Shown here piece after piece: positions 24,060 through 35,049 of a DNA stretch of 64,000 nt. Within the stretch, counting starts at the first letter, position 1; every line of letters starts with the position of its first letter. The stretch is from Umbelopsis ramanniana AG (lineage: Eukaryota > Mucoromycota > Umbelopsidomycetes > Umbelopsidales > Umbelopsidaceae): positions 343,068-407,067 of the forward strand of contig NW_026252101.1 in assembly GCF_025399195.1 (NCBI RefSeq). The letters are read 5' to 3'. The notes under the pieces were generated by a model, which was not told where the DNA came from, did no database searches, and saw nothing but the letters and a program-made list of their open reading frames with translations. The translations under genes were made by a program, and so were the position numbers.

Positions 24060-24696
24060 ATGACGGACCAGAAGCACCAAAGTAAGTCCTGGATGCTACA
24101 GCTCTATTTCGTTCATGCTGCTGTTCGCTGTTTACTTATTTTGTTAGTTCAAGACTCATACGTCCAACAGAATCTCGATTTAGCGCGGTAATACCAAGGC
24201 GATAGCCACAAGTTGTACATGCCAAAAAAATCCAGCGTCCTGATTGTAATTTCACAGGATAAATGCCTTCTATTTGAACCGAATTCATACACTGGAAAAA
24301 GAAGTTGAATACCTTCAATGCGAAAACCTGGATCTACGAGCGTTGCTAGCTCAAAGTCGTCAAATTCCACATGCTCAAAAAATCCAGGGCCCGCCGAAGG
24401 GTAAGGTAATACTAATTTTGTAAGGGCATTTTCAACTATGTTTAATTCGATTTATAGTTTTAAAGGAAAATCTCCCAAAAGTAATATAAATTATATTTTA
24501 TAATATTTTATTGTAATTTATTAATTTTATTTTAATCATTTAGAGAATTAAAAGATATTCTGCGCGTCCTAATTATGTACTTCCAAGCCTAAAAAAGTTA
24601 ATAATTTATATTATATCAGTATTTGCTTAAAATTTATAACTAATTATAGGATTTGTTAGAAAATTGAGAAAGGGTGATTCATTCACATTCAAATAA
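24060..24696 (+). CDS. SGO1: Shugoshin, very short form (105 residues, six exons)
   Basis: Six small exons (24060-24081, 24148-24187, 24258-24400, 24458-24480, 24544-24596, 24660-24696) with introns of 57-70 nt keep one frame and give 105 residues. The N-terminal half is the shugoshin coiled coil: NLDLARINAFYLNRIHTLEK continuing into VEYLQCENLDLRALL, with the conserved Asn of the PP2A-B56 binding face. The C terminus is the shugoshin box: SARPNYVLPSLKKKLRKGD, which in relatives reads phospho-histone H2A at centromeres. Shugoshin guards centromeric cohesin from separase and recruits PP2A. Known fungal members are some 300-700 residues, with a long disordered middle; here only about 15 residues join the two parts. 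The fourth and fifth introns are extremely AT-rich and the last donor is GTTAAT. The exon chain was inferred by eye; the two conserved ends make the call strong. Confidence 0.82.
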
Positions 24697-24971
24697 CTGT
24701 ACATAAAGCTTTAAATATGCGATAGAATAGAAGTAGCAGATTACACGCTATAAAGTCGCACTATGGTCTAATTTTTATTGTACACAATTCTACCCTTCTA
24801 CTAGCATTCTATTCCGAGTTCTGCTTATAGAAAAATTTTGTTCATGAATTTTTTTTTTTTCACATAGAGTATACCGCCGAGCGTTCGAATCGGGAACTGT
24901 GACTGCGTTTTATATTGTTTTCAGTTTCTTGTCAAGGACAAGATAACTGCAGATTGGTTTGAGAAGTGCTC

Positions 24972-27552
24972 ATGTTCAATCGTGTACGAGGTATCCGCTT
25001 GTTTACACAAGTGCAAAAGAGCCGATCCCGTGCTTTGTGCAGATCTGTAGTGAACTCTGCTTTTCATACTCTTCCTTTAGGTCAGTGTCTTTCTTTTTGC
25101 TTGCCATATTTCTTCGGTGTGTTTACTAACTCGTTGATTTGATCTTCATAACTCAGTAGCAGCAACAAGTAGTATTGTATCATCTAATAGAGGCTACTAT
25201 TTGGATGGTGTCTTAGACAAACGTGGTTTTGTCGCATTTACCCCCGGTGTACGGCATGCGAGTACTTCTACTGGCGAAGAAGCCTTAACCTCTACCACCG
25301 TGGATGCACACTTGCAAGCATCAGTAGACGCATTAGATCTTCATGGAGCGATGGATATAATTGAACAAGCTCATAGCCGTGGTCTTGTTCAACCACATCA
25401 CTACCGACAAGTTTTTCGTATACTGGAATCAGATGTTGTACCTGATTTCGCAAGCCTCTCACGTATTGCTCGGTGGTTTACATCCTCACAGCCAGTACAT
25501 CTGAACACGGCAACTCCAGAAGAATTAAATCTTTGGAAAAGCGCTATCAAAGCTTGTTTTAAGCTTGGCAGATCTCATTTCAGTCGAGACTTAAGCGGTT
25601 TATTACAAGCCTTTGCGTCTCGCGCAAAGCTCGACCAAGTTGTTGATGCCGATCTTTGGGGTATCGTACTTCGGGTAATGTTGCAAAACAGAGACACTCT
25701 TCTATTATCTCTGTACTGATAATTTTTTTAGGGATACGGTATTCTGAAACAAGAAGACATGATCGATGCCACCATTGCCAAAATTCCCGCTGATGTAGAT
25801 TGCCAAGACTACATACCAATGGCATATGCGTCCGCTGGAGCTCATGGCAAAGCAGATGTATATTTAGACAGACTCATCGAATTGAGGATCCCGAAACCCG
25901 AAGTCTTCAAAGTTTTGTCCAAAACTGCTGCATATGAAGGTGACGTACAGCGTGTCAAGAAAATTGCCTCCATGGGCACAGAACTACTGGATGGAGTAAG
26001 CTTTGATCAGGATGTCATCTTGGCGCACAAAACGAGATTATTTCATCTTTTGAAAAAGCAAAACCCAAGCACAAGTTATTCCGGCAGGAACAACAGTGGC
26101 ATACTCAGTGAGGAACTGAAGGAATCCAGACGAGAGTGCGAAGAGCTGATGTCAAACATGCTTTCAGACCGATACCCATTAGACATATCCTCTGCCAATA
26201 TCATTCTTGATTACCTGACCTTTGGTAATCGCCTGGATCACGCCAAGTTTCCCATGGCCCATGCCCGTGACATCCTTGAAAATGTTTTACCTACAAAGGG
26301 CATTCAACCAAACTTTCAATCCTATTTCCTTGTTCTGAGAGGATATGCCAAGACTAGGGAGCTGGATTCACCACGACACAATGCCAGATTAGACAAATGC
26401 CTGGAGTTGTTTTATATGATGGAAAACGCCGGTTTCCATAGTCATCAACATGCAAAATTCCAATGTCTTTTCGAAGCATGTTTGCCACACTCGGACCGAT
26501 ATAACTACGATTTGTTCCAGTCAAAAAGTAGATTGGCACCAACACTCCAAAGTAGCGTTGCTCGCCACAATGCCCCGTATGTGGACCCACGTATATTTGA
26601 CATTGAACGTATAATGCTAGACTCCAATATCCGCCATGACCGGATCACCATCAAGACTGTCTTGACATGCTTAGGAGTCAGTGGGCTCTATGGGGCCATG
26701 TGGAGAAGATGGAAGGAACTACAACTTGCAGGAGTGCGACGTGATGGTGGACTGTTTGAGAGGATCTTTTCACTCGCGGCATTGGAACCCGAGCAAGCCC
26801 AGTATGCTCTTGCTGTTGTTCATCATCAGCTGGAAAGAGAAACTCCGAAAATTGAGATGACTATGCCTCTATACCGATCCATTATCGATTGTTGTATAAC
26901 GGCTCAAGACGCCGTCAGTGCCACTTCAGTATTACACACTGCAGGTGTTGACAATCTGCCATCTCCTGAAAAGCTCTCTAGTCCTCAAGAGAAACAACTA
27001 AAGAAGCTTGGGCTTAAAGCACAATTAGGTATTAGATCATTGACTGGATCAATTGGCACCCACTTGAAGGACATGATGGACTTGCAAGTTTCACCCAAAA
27101 GCGACATGTGGTTGATGCTCATGTCTCATGCTGTAGAGACACAGTTTTCATTGCAAGATGCACAACGTGTATTCAATGGATTCACAATGTCAAGGTTTGA
27201 AAAGACAGGCAAAATTCCCGTCCCTGCACATGAGCAGTCGCCGATCATTCCATTCCCTTCTTCGCCTTATAACGAAACGGATGTTCTAATGATCGATATG
27301 TTCGTTTCTGCTTTGCTCAAGTCACAAAACATTCCGGTCATCAGAGATGTATTGGAAACGTATGGAGAACAATCTTCAAAATTATGGCTCTCTCGCGATT
27401 CTGTCAAACAATTTGTCACTTTAGCTAAGGAGGAGAAGAGCGATGACGATGTCAAATGGATTGTTGAGAAAATTCTTCCAAAAGTATCTGGTCAATCATC
27501 AAATTACAGACATTGGATGCGCAAACTTCAACGATCTGTAGACAATCTTTGA
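24972..27552 (+). CDS. Mitochondrial PPR-like protein
   Basis: Three exons (24972-25080, 25157-25674, 25732-27552) encode 815 residues. The N terminus is basic and lacks acids (MFNRVRGIRLFTQVQKSRSR), typical of a mitochondrial presequence. The rest is helical with scattered degenerate 35-residue-like pairs (for example FQSYFLVLRGYAK, CLELFYMMENAGF, PLYRSIIDCCITAQDAVSA), in keeping with pentatricopeptide-type RNA-binding proteins of fungal mitochondria. I cannot assign an orthologue; function in organellar RNA processing or translation is inference. AATAAA at 27595 lies just before the convergent neighbour's stop codon, so the 3' ends of the two transcripts probably meet or overlap. Confidence 0.65.
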
Positions 27553-27647
27553 AATGACAATAGATTTATAGATTTTTCATGTATAATAAAGCTGTTTTAT
27601 TGAGTAAACTTAAACATTATATCCATGGCTCCAGATACTAAATGTTG

Positions 27648-28523
27648 TTACTGAATTTCGCGTGCATTATAGACGCCTGTGACAATTTCTTTTAGTTCCT
27701 CTAACAAGTTTGGCCATCCTTCAAGCGAGTCAAAGATCTCCTCTTGCCATTTGTCATCATTTGGCTGTTCCCTTCGCGAAGTCTTCAATACGGATATGAA
27801 CGTTTCGTAGTCGCCCTCTGCATCGACGTTAATATTTTGATGTCGAACTTCTGCAACATCAACGTCAACATCATCGGCAAGGCTATCAGCATATACAGAG
27901 TTTCGACGTGATGGGATGCTGATTGCATCTGAGCTGCATCCTTGTGATAGACAGTGTTTTACGTTGCGGAAGAAAGCCGGAAACGCATCTGGTAGCTGCT
28001 GTTGAAGGTCTGGGTAATTTCGGAGTTGACGTAGATCGATGAGGTCGTCATCCGCCTCGCTGTCAACTTCTTGCCGGTTCAGATGCAGATTACCCCCACG
28101 ATTTTCAGCCTCATCCTCTGGTTCAGAATCAGAATCATACACATCGTAACCAACGATTTCATAAAATTTGGCGATGAAGGTTGGGTTAGAGTCCAGCTTG
28201 GCGACTAATGAATCCAGCCAAGGACCATCGGGCACAGTTTCTCTGGGAGAGAACATGATATGCTTGAATTCATCCCATGCTTCTTTTCCTTGAGATTCAC
28301 GTATGTGATGCTCTATCACTTCAAAAAAGTCTGTGTTTCGCGATACTAGATCCTCCATGTCTCGCGAACGATCGAGGAGGGCAACAAGGACGGAGTCTCC
28401 AACAGCTCTGCCACGAATGTCAACCAGTCTGGCATTCAAGCTGCTCTTCCTACTAAGGGCTTCTTCATGTTGGCTATTTTCTTGTTGTAAATGTGCAATG
28501 GTAGATGCGCGTTCGGTTTGCAT
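27648..28523 (-). CDS. Uncharacterised acidic helical protein
   Basis: A single-exon frame of 291 residues starts at an ATG. The N terminus is a short coiled-coil stretch (THE segment AHLQQENSQHEEALSRKSSL). The middle is strongly acidic (YDSDSEPEDEAEN, SEADDDLIDLRQL) and the end is helical (SLEGWPNLLEELKEIVTGVY). Aromatic-hydrophobic blocks such as NTDFFEVIEHHIRESQ and AKFYEIVGYDVYD look like a small globular region. There is neither a signal peptide nor a membrane segment. I do not recognise the family. It converges on the PPR-like gene with 95 bp between stops. Confidence 0.6.
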   Translation of the reverse strand: MQTERASTIAHLQQENSQHEEALSRKSSLNARLVDIRGRAVGDSVLVALLDRSRDMEDLVSRNTDFFEVIEHHIRESQGKEAWDEFKHIMFSPRETVPDGPWLDSLVAKLDSNPTFIAKFYEIVGYDVYDSDSEPEDEAENRGGNLHLNRQEVDSEADDDLIDLRQLRNYPDLQQQLPDAFPAFFRNVKHCLSQGCSSDAISIPSRRNSVYADSLADDVDVDVAEVRHQNINVDAEGDYETFISVLKTSRREQPNDDKWQEEIFDSLEGWPNLLEELKEIVTGVYNAREIQ

Positions 28524-29260
28524 TATTGTTTTGTTGATGAGAGGGGCGATACAGGTAGTGATGCATTTTTCCTAAAATTAGGCGCCTTATAGCCAAATAT
28601 TACAATTGGCTGATGAGTGAAATTTTTGTTTGGTTGGCAAATGAAGTGAATTCGCTGACGCATGGTGCCAATGCTTTATTCTTTTGAGCACACCATTGAC
28701 TGCATGCTTTCTTTAAAAAATGTGGACATGTTGGAAGCTTGAGACATTGAATAAGGTCAATACTAGTAAAGTACCTTCTTTCTCCTTTTACAATACACAT
28801 CTCTAAATGTCAATTTGAGCCACTTCAACCATGTCAAATCAATCCCAGGATGAAGCGTATTTCTAAGTATTTCATCTTAAGAAAAGGAACAATATACATG
28901 AGTTGCTTCTATAACATTAAGCGTCAGCTTTGTAGATACCAGTGTGTGGGACAAAATGTCGGAATGTGAACGAACCAAAAAATTCAACTAACGCTGATCC
29001 TCGCATAAGTGAAAATTATCAGGTCATGTTAAAGAACCAACTGAATACAAAAAAAAATGTTAAAGAACCAGTCTTCTATCGCAATGAGCAAGATGATATT
29101 TGTACAACCATTGTTACGACAATTCATTCGAATCAAAAGATAAAATACAGAGTAAAGTACCATACACTAAACTAAGCTAATGTGATTGCTATGCTGATGA
29201 TTCTAAATTTTTTTGTCAGTGCCATAGTAAATGCCAAAAGATGTCTTCATGACTTATCGT
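28524..29260. other. Intergenic 740 bp, no gene seen
   Basis: The stretch lies between two minus-strand genes and holds the promoter of the acidic protein and the 3' end of the Zn2Cys6 gene. The short frames on both strands lack recognisable features. Confidence 0.5.
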
Positions 29261-32155
29261 TTAGTTAAAGGAGTCGATATGCATGTGGTCAATAAGTGCA
29301 TGTGAGTGCTGATCAGGCAGTAAGTTCTGTGCGGGGCTACTTGGAACGGTTATGGAAGCCGTGGTAACTGGGAGATCATTGCCATGCAGAATGAATTTGG
29401 AGGTAGATGAAACGCCAACATCCAGTGCAACAGCGTTTGGCGGCGGCTGTGATTGCTGCTCTGGCGTACGTAATATTACTTGTGGTGCTTGACTATGATG
29501 TCCGCTATACCACTTTTCGGAGTCATCTACCCATCCTGTAGCAGACGCTGCGATTGAATAAAGTATGGTGTCATCAGATGTTGGATTATGATCTAAAGCA
29601 TTGCTTGTGTGATTCCATAATGTTCGTGGATCAGGTGGAGGTGTGTCCATTTCTGGAGGGGAATAGTTTCTTGTGATAGCTGGTGGGGGAGTGATATGCC
29701 TTGAGTTCTTTATGATACCGTGCTCATGATTAGAATTTGACGGCGAACTGTGAACTGATAAATGAGCTTGATTCATCCCTGAAATAGCTTCCGGTTGCTG
29801 ATGATCCAAAGTCCGAGTCGTTGTAGCCATCCGCGACGAATATCCCCAATTGTCATCTACCGATATAAGCTCAAATGTGTAGTGCGCAGGCTCTAGTACT
29901 TTGGATGTCTCTGGTAAAACATGGTCTGAATATTTTGGCACTAATCGTGATTGGTTATGATGAGAGTCGCTTTGGAGAATCGGTGGTAAGCTTGAAATAT
30001 GTTCGGGACTACCAGAGTGCCGGAAGCCGGTCTCCACAATCTGTTGGAAACTTGTTTGTTTGGAAAGGGGGAGATGATCCATTCCTTGACTCTGAGGTCC
30101 GGTAGGCTCTATCTGTAGTTTCTCCAAAAACGCCTTTGCTTTGTCGTGCAGTTGAAGAGATGATAGATTCCTACTATCCTCAGAATACGAAGAATCGGCT
30201 ACGGTATCAATGAGAGCTGAAAATGAACCTGATCCGGTCACGGTACGAGTATCCAAAAGATAACCTATGATGGCAATTGATCGACGCAATTGCACTTCTG
30301 ATTGTATTAGCACCTGAGGCGTCGAATGCTGTAGGTCGTTTGCGTGTGTCAAGGCAGCAAGTAGAACGGAGTATGCACAATAATCATAATTTGTAAGAAG
30401 ACTTGTGTCATTGACCAGAAAATGTGCCAGTTGAGTTATGGTATTTGCTACGGTCCGTATTCGCCGATGTACCGACTTTACCGATTTCTGAGAATTGATT
30501 GTCAAGATGTGGTGTTCAAGCACATTGTATTGAAGATGTAGCATGGCAACTGCGGCAGCCTGTGGTGGTTTGACTGGTATGGGGCTTGAAACCTCCGGTA
30601 CTGGTGTCCATGCAATCGCTCGTGGAAGTGAAATCAGCCAGTCTGACAGTTCTTTTAGCAATTCCGACCATCGTTCTTGGATTTGTAAATAACTGGGGTC
30701 GGTCTTTATGCTTGACTGTAGAACCAAATATTTCTCGCACAGTATCATCAATTTTGTTTGGCATGCAAATGCTTCAATAGGAATGGAATCCTCATCATCT
30801 GGAAGAACTTTTGGAATGGGTATCATGGTGTCCCTTTTGGAGATCACAAATGGGCGCCCGGATCCAAGACTAGTCAGCTTGTCCATGTTGTAACAAGTCC
30901 AAAATATACGATTTCGTAGTTCAATATCAAACTTTGTCACTTTTCTAAGATCCACATCCTTCTGAAGCTTCATTTCGAAACACATTGAGGTTGCCATTCC
31001 AGCATAAACCGATGGTCGACACGATCGTCTACTACTTTTTCCATCATTGAGTCGGCATTCATAAGTTGCCATCAGAAGTAGCGCAAAGATTGTACTAATT
31101 CTCGGGACATCCAAAAAATCTTCCACAAGTGACCTTGCCCGATCAAAAAATACATCAGCGTGCTCTTGCAGGTCTGTCTCATAGGTGCATGCATGTGCAT
31201 ACATTGCGTTGAGGACTAGTGGTGAGACTAGATAGCCCTTTTCTGACAGATGGTGCGTGAAGACTTTGCGCGAGAATATAGGCATTATCTGATAGTGTCT
31301 TCGAAAGTAAATGTCCATGAGATGCTCTTGAATTGTACGTGTGGGCATTCCTAGGACCCCACTGTAGCTTTCTGGAAGAGATGGCTCCAATAGATAATGC
31401 CTATACTCCCAAAGTATATCGTTTGTTGAAAGTAAAGGATGTGTTTTGCCTTGATTAATGGACAATCCGCCAATACGGGTTCGCAAATTTTCTACGGTAT
31501 TTTCGCTTGGTCGATTAGCATCTTGTATTGGTCTTGATGAGGTGTTATTATGAGTTGGACTATCTGCCAGCGTAATTGGATGTTCGGTTTCCGGTGGTGG
31601 TCGGAAAGGAGACTCTGGTCGCGATGGAGTTTGGCTCTCGTCTTCTACCATATTGCTACTTTCCGCCGTCAGTTCATTTTTAGGAAGCAGTTCATCTAAA
31701 TACTTGGAATATGTACAGTTTCGTCGACGGGCTACAATTAGATGACAGAAACGAGATTAGATTATCAATTGGTGCGTAGGAGTATATCGCTTTTGAGAAA
31801 ATAACCTTTGCACTACAAAGAGATATCATTAGTATCATGTCATGAGAAGCAGCATATTTGAGGTGTGAGACCCGTACCTGCCAACATGGTCGCAAGCCAT
31901 CGCACTGGAAGAACATATTTTTGTTAATACCGGTAACATACCGATTATTATGTACGTACAGCTCCATATCTATTATTACCTTAATTTTTTTTACACGGCA
32001 TGATCGGCAAGCTTCCGTCACTTTGAGTCGCCTGTGTCTGCTGTCATCTAAGGAATGTGGTTATCATACTGCTGAACTAGAGAATTGTGGCCAAAGCCAA
32101 AGATTGCCTGTCGCTTAGACATACCCTTTAATGGCAAGTTTAAGGTTGCAAACAT
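29261..32155 (-). CDS. Zn2Cys6 fungal transcription factor
   Basis: Six exons (32155-32125, 32047-31980, 31904-31878, 31812-31806, 31730-31703, 31655-29261) sum to 851 residues with all phases closing. The zinc cluster, ACRSCRVKKIKCDGLRPCWQ then CAKARRRNC (C-x2-C-x6-C-x5-C-x2-C-x7-C), is spread over four tiny exons of 68, 27, 7 and 28 nt. The rest is one long exon with the fungal-specific factor domain (PF04082 type): HYQIMPIFSRKVF, YAHACTYE, LLLMATYECRLNDG, GMATSMCFEM and RIFWTCYNMDKLTSLGSGRP. The C-terminal 250 residues are Ser-, Pro-, His- and Asn-rich, like an activation region. It should bind DNA in the nucleus; the target pathway cannot be inferred. The first exon was chosen for its GTATGT donor and matching phase and is the least certain part. 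Confidence 0.85.
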
Positions 32156-32828
32156 ATCTTGACACTGAGGATTCGCAAGTCAGCAGACCAATAATCAAGG
32201 TACATGCACTTTCGATTAAACAATGATTAGGTAGCTTTTGTGGGCAGTTGAGATGGTGAAGATTCAAATCAGACTGCAGCCCGGGAACGATTGAATGTAC
32301 CAGCACCTAAAAAAAATTGCCCATTTTTTGTGGACTGCGCGGGAATTGAAATTTCGGGAAGGGTCTGTTGTGCAAAAAGGGTCCTTTATCAACTTTGATT
32401 GATTATTCTTAAATGCAAATCATGACATATAGACCAGTGCTTCCACGATAGAATTTAGTACCATAGATAACTTTAATGTACTGAGAACAAGCTTTTGGTA
32501 TCAAGCAAGCTTGTTGTAAGCTTTCATAGTATGTGATTAAATTAAACACTATGGGTGGTGAATAGTATTGAGAAAGGAAAGAGATGTACAGGGGCTTTTT
32601 TCATTTTTTCAAAATCGAAATAGAGAATAAAAAGTTAGGAAAGAAACAGCAAAGGGAAGCAGAAAGGAGAGGATTGAGCGTTTCTTCGGTATACTTGTTA
32701 TTTCACAGGGAGAAGAAGGGTAGTGAGGTTTCATGACAATTGGGTTAAGGAAGTGCAGAGGCGATTATATTGAGTTCAGTAGGTTATGTAATGGGTAGGA
32801 GCCGGGTTTTGAGAAAATTTTGCGTTTG
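32156..32828. other. Intergenic, purine-rich in part
   Basis: Upstream region of the Zn2Cys6 gene and 3' region of the WRKY-like gene. Positions 32625-32685 are strongly purine-rich on the plus strand. No coding exon was seen. Confidence 0.5.
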
Positions 32829-33928
32829 CTAGTTATCGAATATCTGACGAACACTAGCACACTCTGGCAAATGTTCGCCGCGATATTTAATTACAAACGT
32901 TCCGTTTCCTCGGTCTAGGACAGTCTTGTTCACAGGGCATCCATTGTTGCTACTGCTACATTTATAATAAATGCTCTTGTTGCCGGTTTTACGATTAGTT
33001 CCGTTATTCTTCCAGCAGTAGCCATCTTGATACGGGAACTCAGTGGTTTCAATGATGTTAGTTATTGGCTGCATCTCTCGTCGTCGACGAGTACGGTGGC
33101 TGTCAATACTATCGTGTTCAGCGTTAGACTGACGCTCATCAATGGAGTTTGAGCTCGATAACGGAGGAGATAGAGGATGCTTCCTTGAGGGAGGTGATGA
33201 CATTTGATAAGAACTACATGCATGAAGTAATTAGTATCAGCAACACAAGACTCTTTTGGTGGTAAGTTGGGTTTGAAAATCCCCATTTTTTTTTTTTTTA
33301 ATTTTTTTTTTTGAGAAATTGCGTTTACTTACCGAAGCGAGGAAGTCAAGGTAGAGGTAGATGATCTCTCGAATTCATCATCAACCCAGTAGGATTGGTT
33401 TGCCAAACGGGGTTCATGTTGGTCATCAGACCGAGTAATGTTTCCTCGCACGTGGTTAAACGTGGAAGTGGTTGAACGTGGTAACGAGGGAAGCGGGATT
33501 CCATTCTGATATTCCACCACTTGAGTGTTTTGCGCGGCGGGAGAGTTAGTGGCTGACACGAGTCCCATGTGCTTGTATTGTAATAGCAGTAAATCAATCT
33601 CTTTCGTTCGTAGTTTAGCTTCTTCAGTTCGCCGTTTGTCTTCCTCCACTTTACTTCGCAATATCAGCTTGAGCAGGTCCGGCCTGGATTGGTAGCTGCG
33701 TATAACCTCATGAAGATCGCTTGATACTTGAGCTAAAGCAATCGACTCTAAAGTCGAATCAGGTGTGTTTTCGTAAGATACTGAGCGATGGGAAACTTGT
33801 AAAGGCGATGGTGGAAGAAAACTATTCTCTTGAAAACTGTTGCTCCGTCGTTGAGGAAAAGAAATGCGTTCTTGTGGATAAAGGTGGACGAGTTGTTTTT
33901 GAGATTTTTGAGGGTCAAAGGAATTCAT
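32829..33928 (-). CDS. WRKY/GCM1-like zinc-finger transcription factor
   Basis: Two exons (33928-33333, 33213-32829) flank a 119-nt intron with long A/T runs and give 326 residues. The N-terminal part is disordered, then a charged helix (SKVEEDKRRTEEAKLRTKEI) suggests a short coiled coil. The C-terminal domain aligns with plant WRKY domains: DGYCWKNNGTNRKTGNKSIY (plant DGYxWRKYGQK...PRSYY), then YKC, GCPVNKTV and YRGEHLPEC. The putative zinc ligands are C-x6-C-x21-H-x3-C, and the WRKYGQK heptad is changed to WKNNGTN. It therefore belongs to the WRKY-GCM1/FLYWCH superfamily; such domains are known from some early-diverging fungi as well as plants. The basic patch THRTRRRR-like sequence before it may be a nuclear signal. 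DNA target unknown. Confidence 0.75.
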
Positions 33929-35049
33929 GTAAGCTGACCGAGTATGGGGTAATTTGGAGAAAGGGAGAAAGGGAAGACGGAATAAAAAGGAACAGAGTGC
34001 TTAAAAGGTTGAAAGTCTGGAGATGAAACCCCGCTATATGGGAAGTGTGGTGTACTTTGGGGATCTACTACTTGAGGAAATAAGAAAAAGAAGTGGAAAA
34101 GCTAATAACTATCCGCTGATATCTGGCTGGCCAAAGGACAGGAGAGAGGTTACATTGCGGGGTTGGCGTGGTACGATGGTGGTGCGGACTAATGAACATG
34201 CCTGGCTAATCGATGATATCGCGGGAGAATGCGGCGTATGGCGGGGCAGGAATTGGAGAACGCCTGGGCATCCGCGGGTGAGGCATCTTTGATCAAAGAT
34301 TGTGACCCACCGGTGAGTGTGGGGTAGACCGGTGTCTTGAACCCCGAGCTCCTTGATATTGTTGCTTAGCCTTAAACAGCAATCTGTCCGCGGCACGCAG
34401 CCATCTCAAGCAGAGTACCTTTGCAGGGTCCTTATGTTGTGACCTACTCCAGCTTTCCAAAAGAAAGTCGAGCCCATGGACGGTACAAAATTATTGCTGT
34501 AGGTGTGACCCATATTCATATTAACGTCATGAATCCCACTCTTCCCAGGAATACTTTTAGACAACCACTTTGACTATTCCCGTAAATCTTCGTTTGGTGG
34601 AATGGCTGGTCATAAATGCCCACACCATTGAGTAACCCAAGGTGCATAAAGAACCCATCTAGGTAAAACGTACAACAGAACATGTGGCAAACCAAAGCAG
34701 AGGAAAATCACTGACTGAGTCTGTAGAAAATTTGGTGTCCGCTTCTGCACGTATTGCAAGTCCAGCATGCTACAGGGGAAATGTAGCCCAAAGATATGTT
34801 AAATATATATCTGCATGTCCCTTTTATCGCTCTGCTTTCTTTATCTCTACAGATAGAGAAAAGCAACGACAAACATACCAACGGAGATACAAAAAATAAT
34901 AAAATAATAAACCGTAGCTGTGCTCCATCGTGAACTCAAATTTTTTTTTCTTGCCTTTTCCCACCCACCAAACCGGATATTGGGCCATTCCATACGGCCT
35001 CCATCGAAACCAGAAAATTTTAATATACTCATCATATCGGTGAATTAAC
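33929..35049. other. Intergenic 1.1 kb between divergent WRKY-like and PRODH genes
   Basis: The first half (34020-34440) is richer in G and C than the surrounding DNA and has several open frames on both strands without domain-like content. It contains a perfect 16-bp palindrome. The second half is AT-rich. It must hold the promoters of both flanking genes. Confidence 0.5.
34285..34300. promoter_or_regulatory. Perfect 16-bp palindrome upstream of the WRKY-like gene
   Basis: ATCTTTGATCAAAGAT reads the same on both strands, about 360 bp upstream of the WRKY-like start codon. A dimeric DNA-binding protein could use it, but this is only a structural observation. Confidence 0.4.

Noticed and set aside
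24136-24400. Minus-strand protein-like reading (contains FFEHVEFDDFELATLVDPGF and a CTTC zinc-like pair)
   Set aside because: It needs a 43-nt intron with a weak donor and has no start codon. It is the antisense of the shugoshin coiled coil, whose exons, intron sizes and conserved ends are all consistent on the plus strand.
24882-24900. gcgttcgaatcgg, resembling a tRNA T loop
   Set aside because: No matching T stem, acceptor stem or internal A box is present nearby.
34023-34396. Overlapping open frames on both strands upstream of the WRKY-like gene
   Set aside because: Their openness follows from higher local GC; no domain, splice pattern or start context supports a gene.
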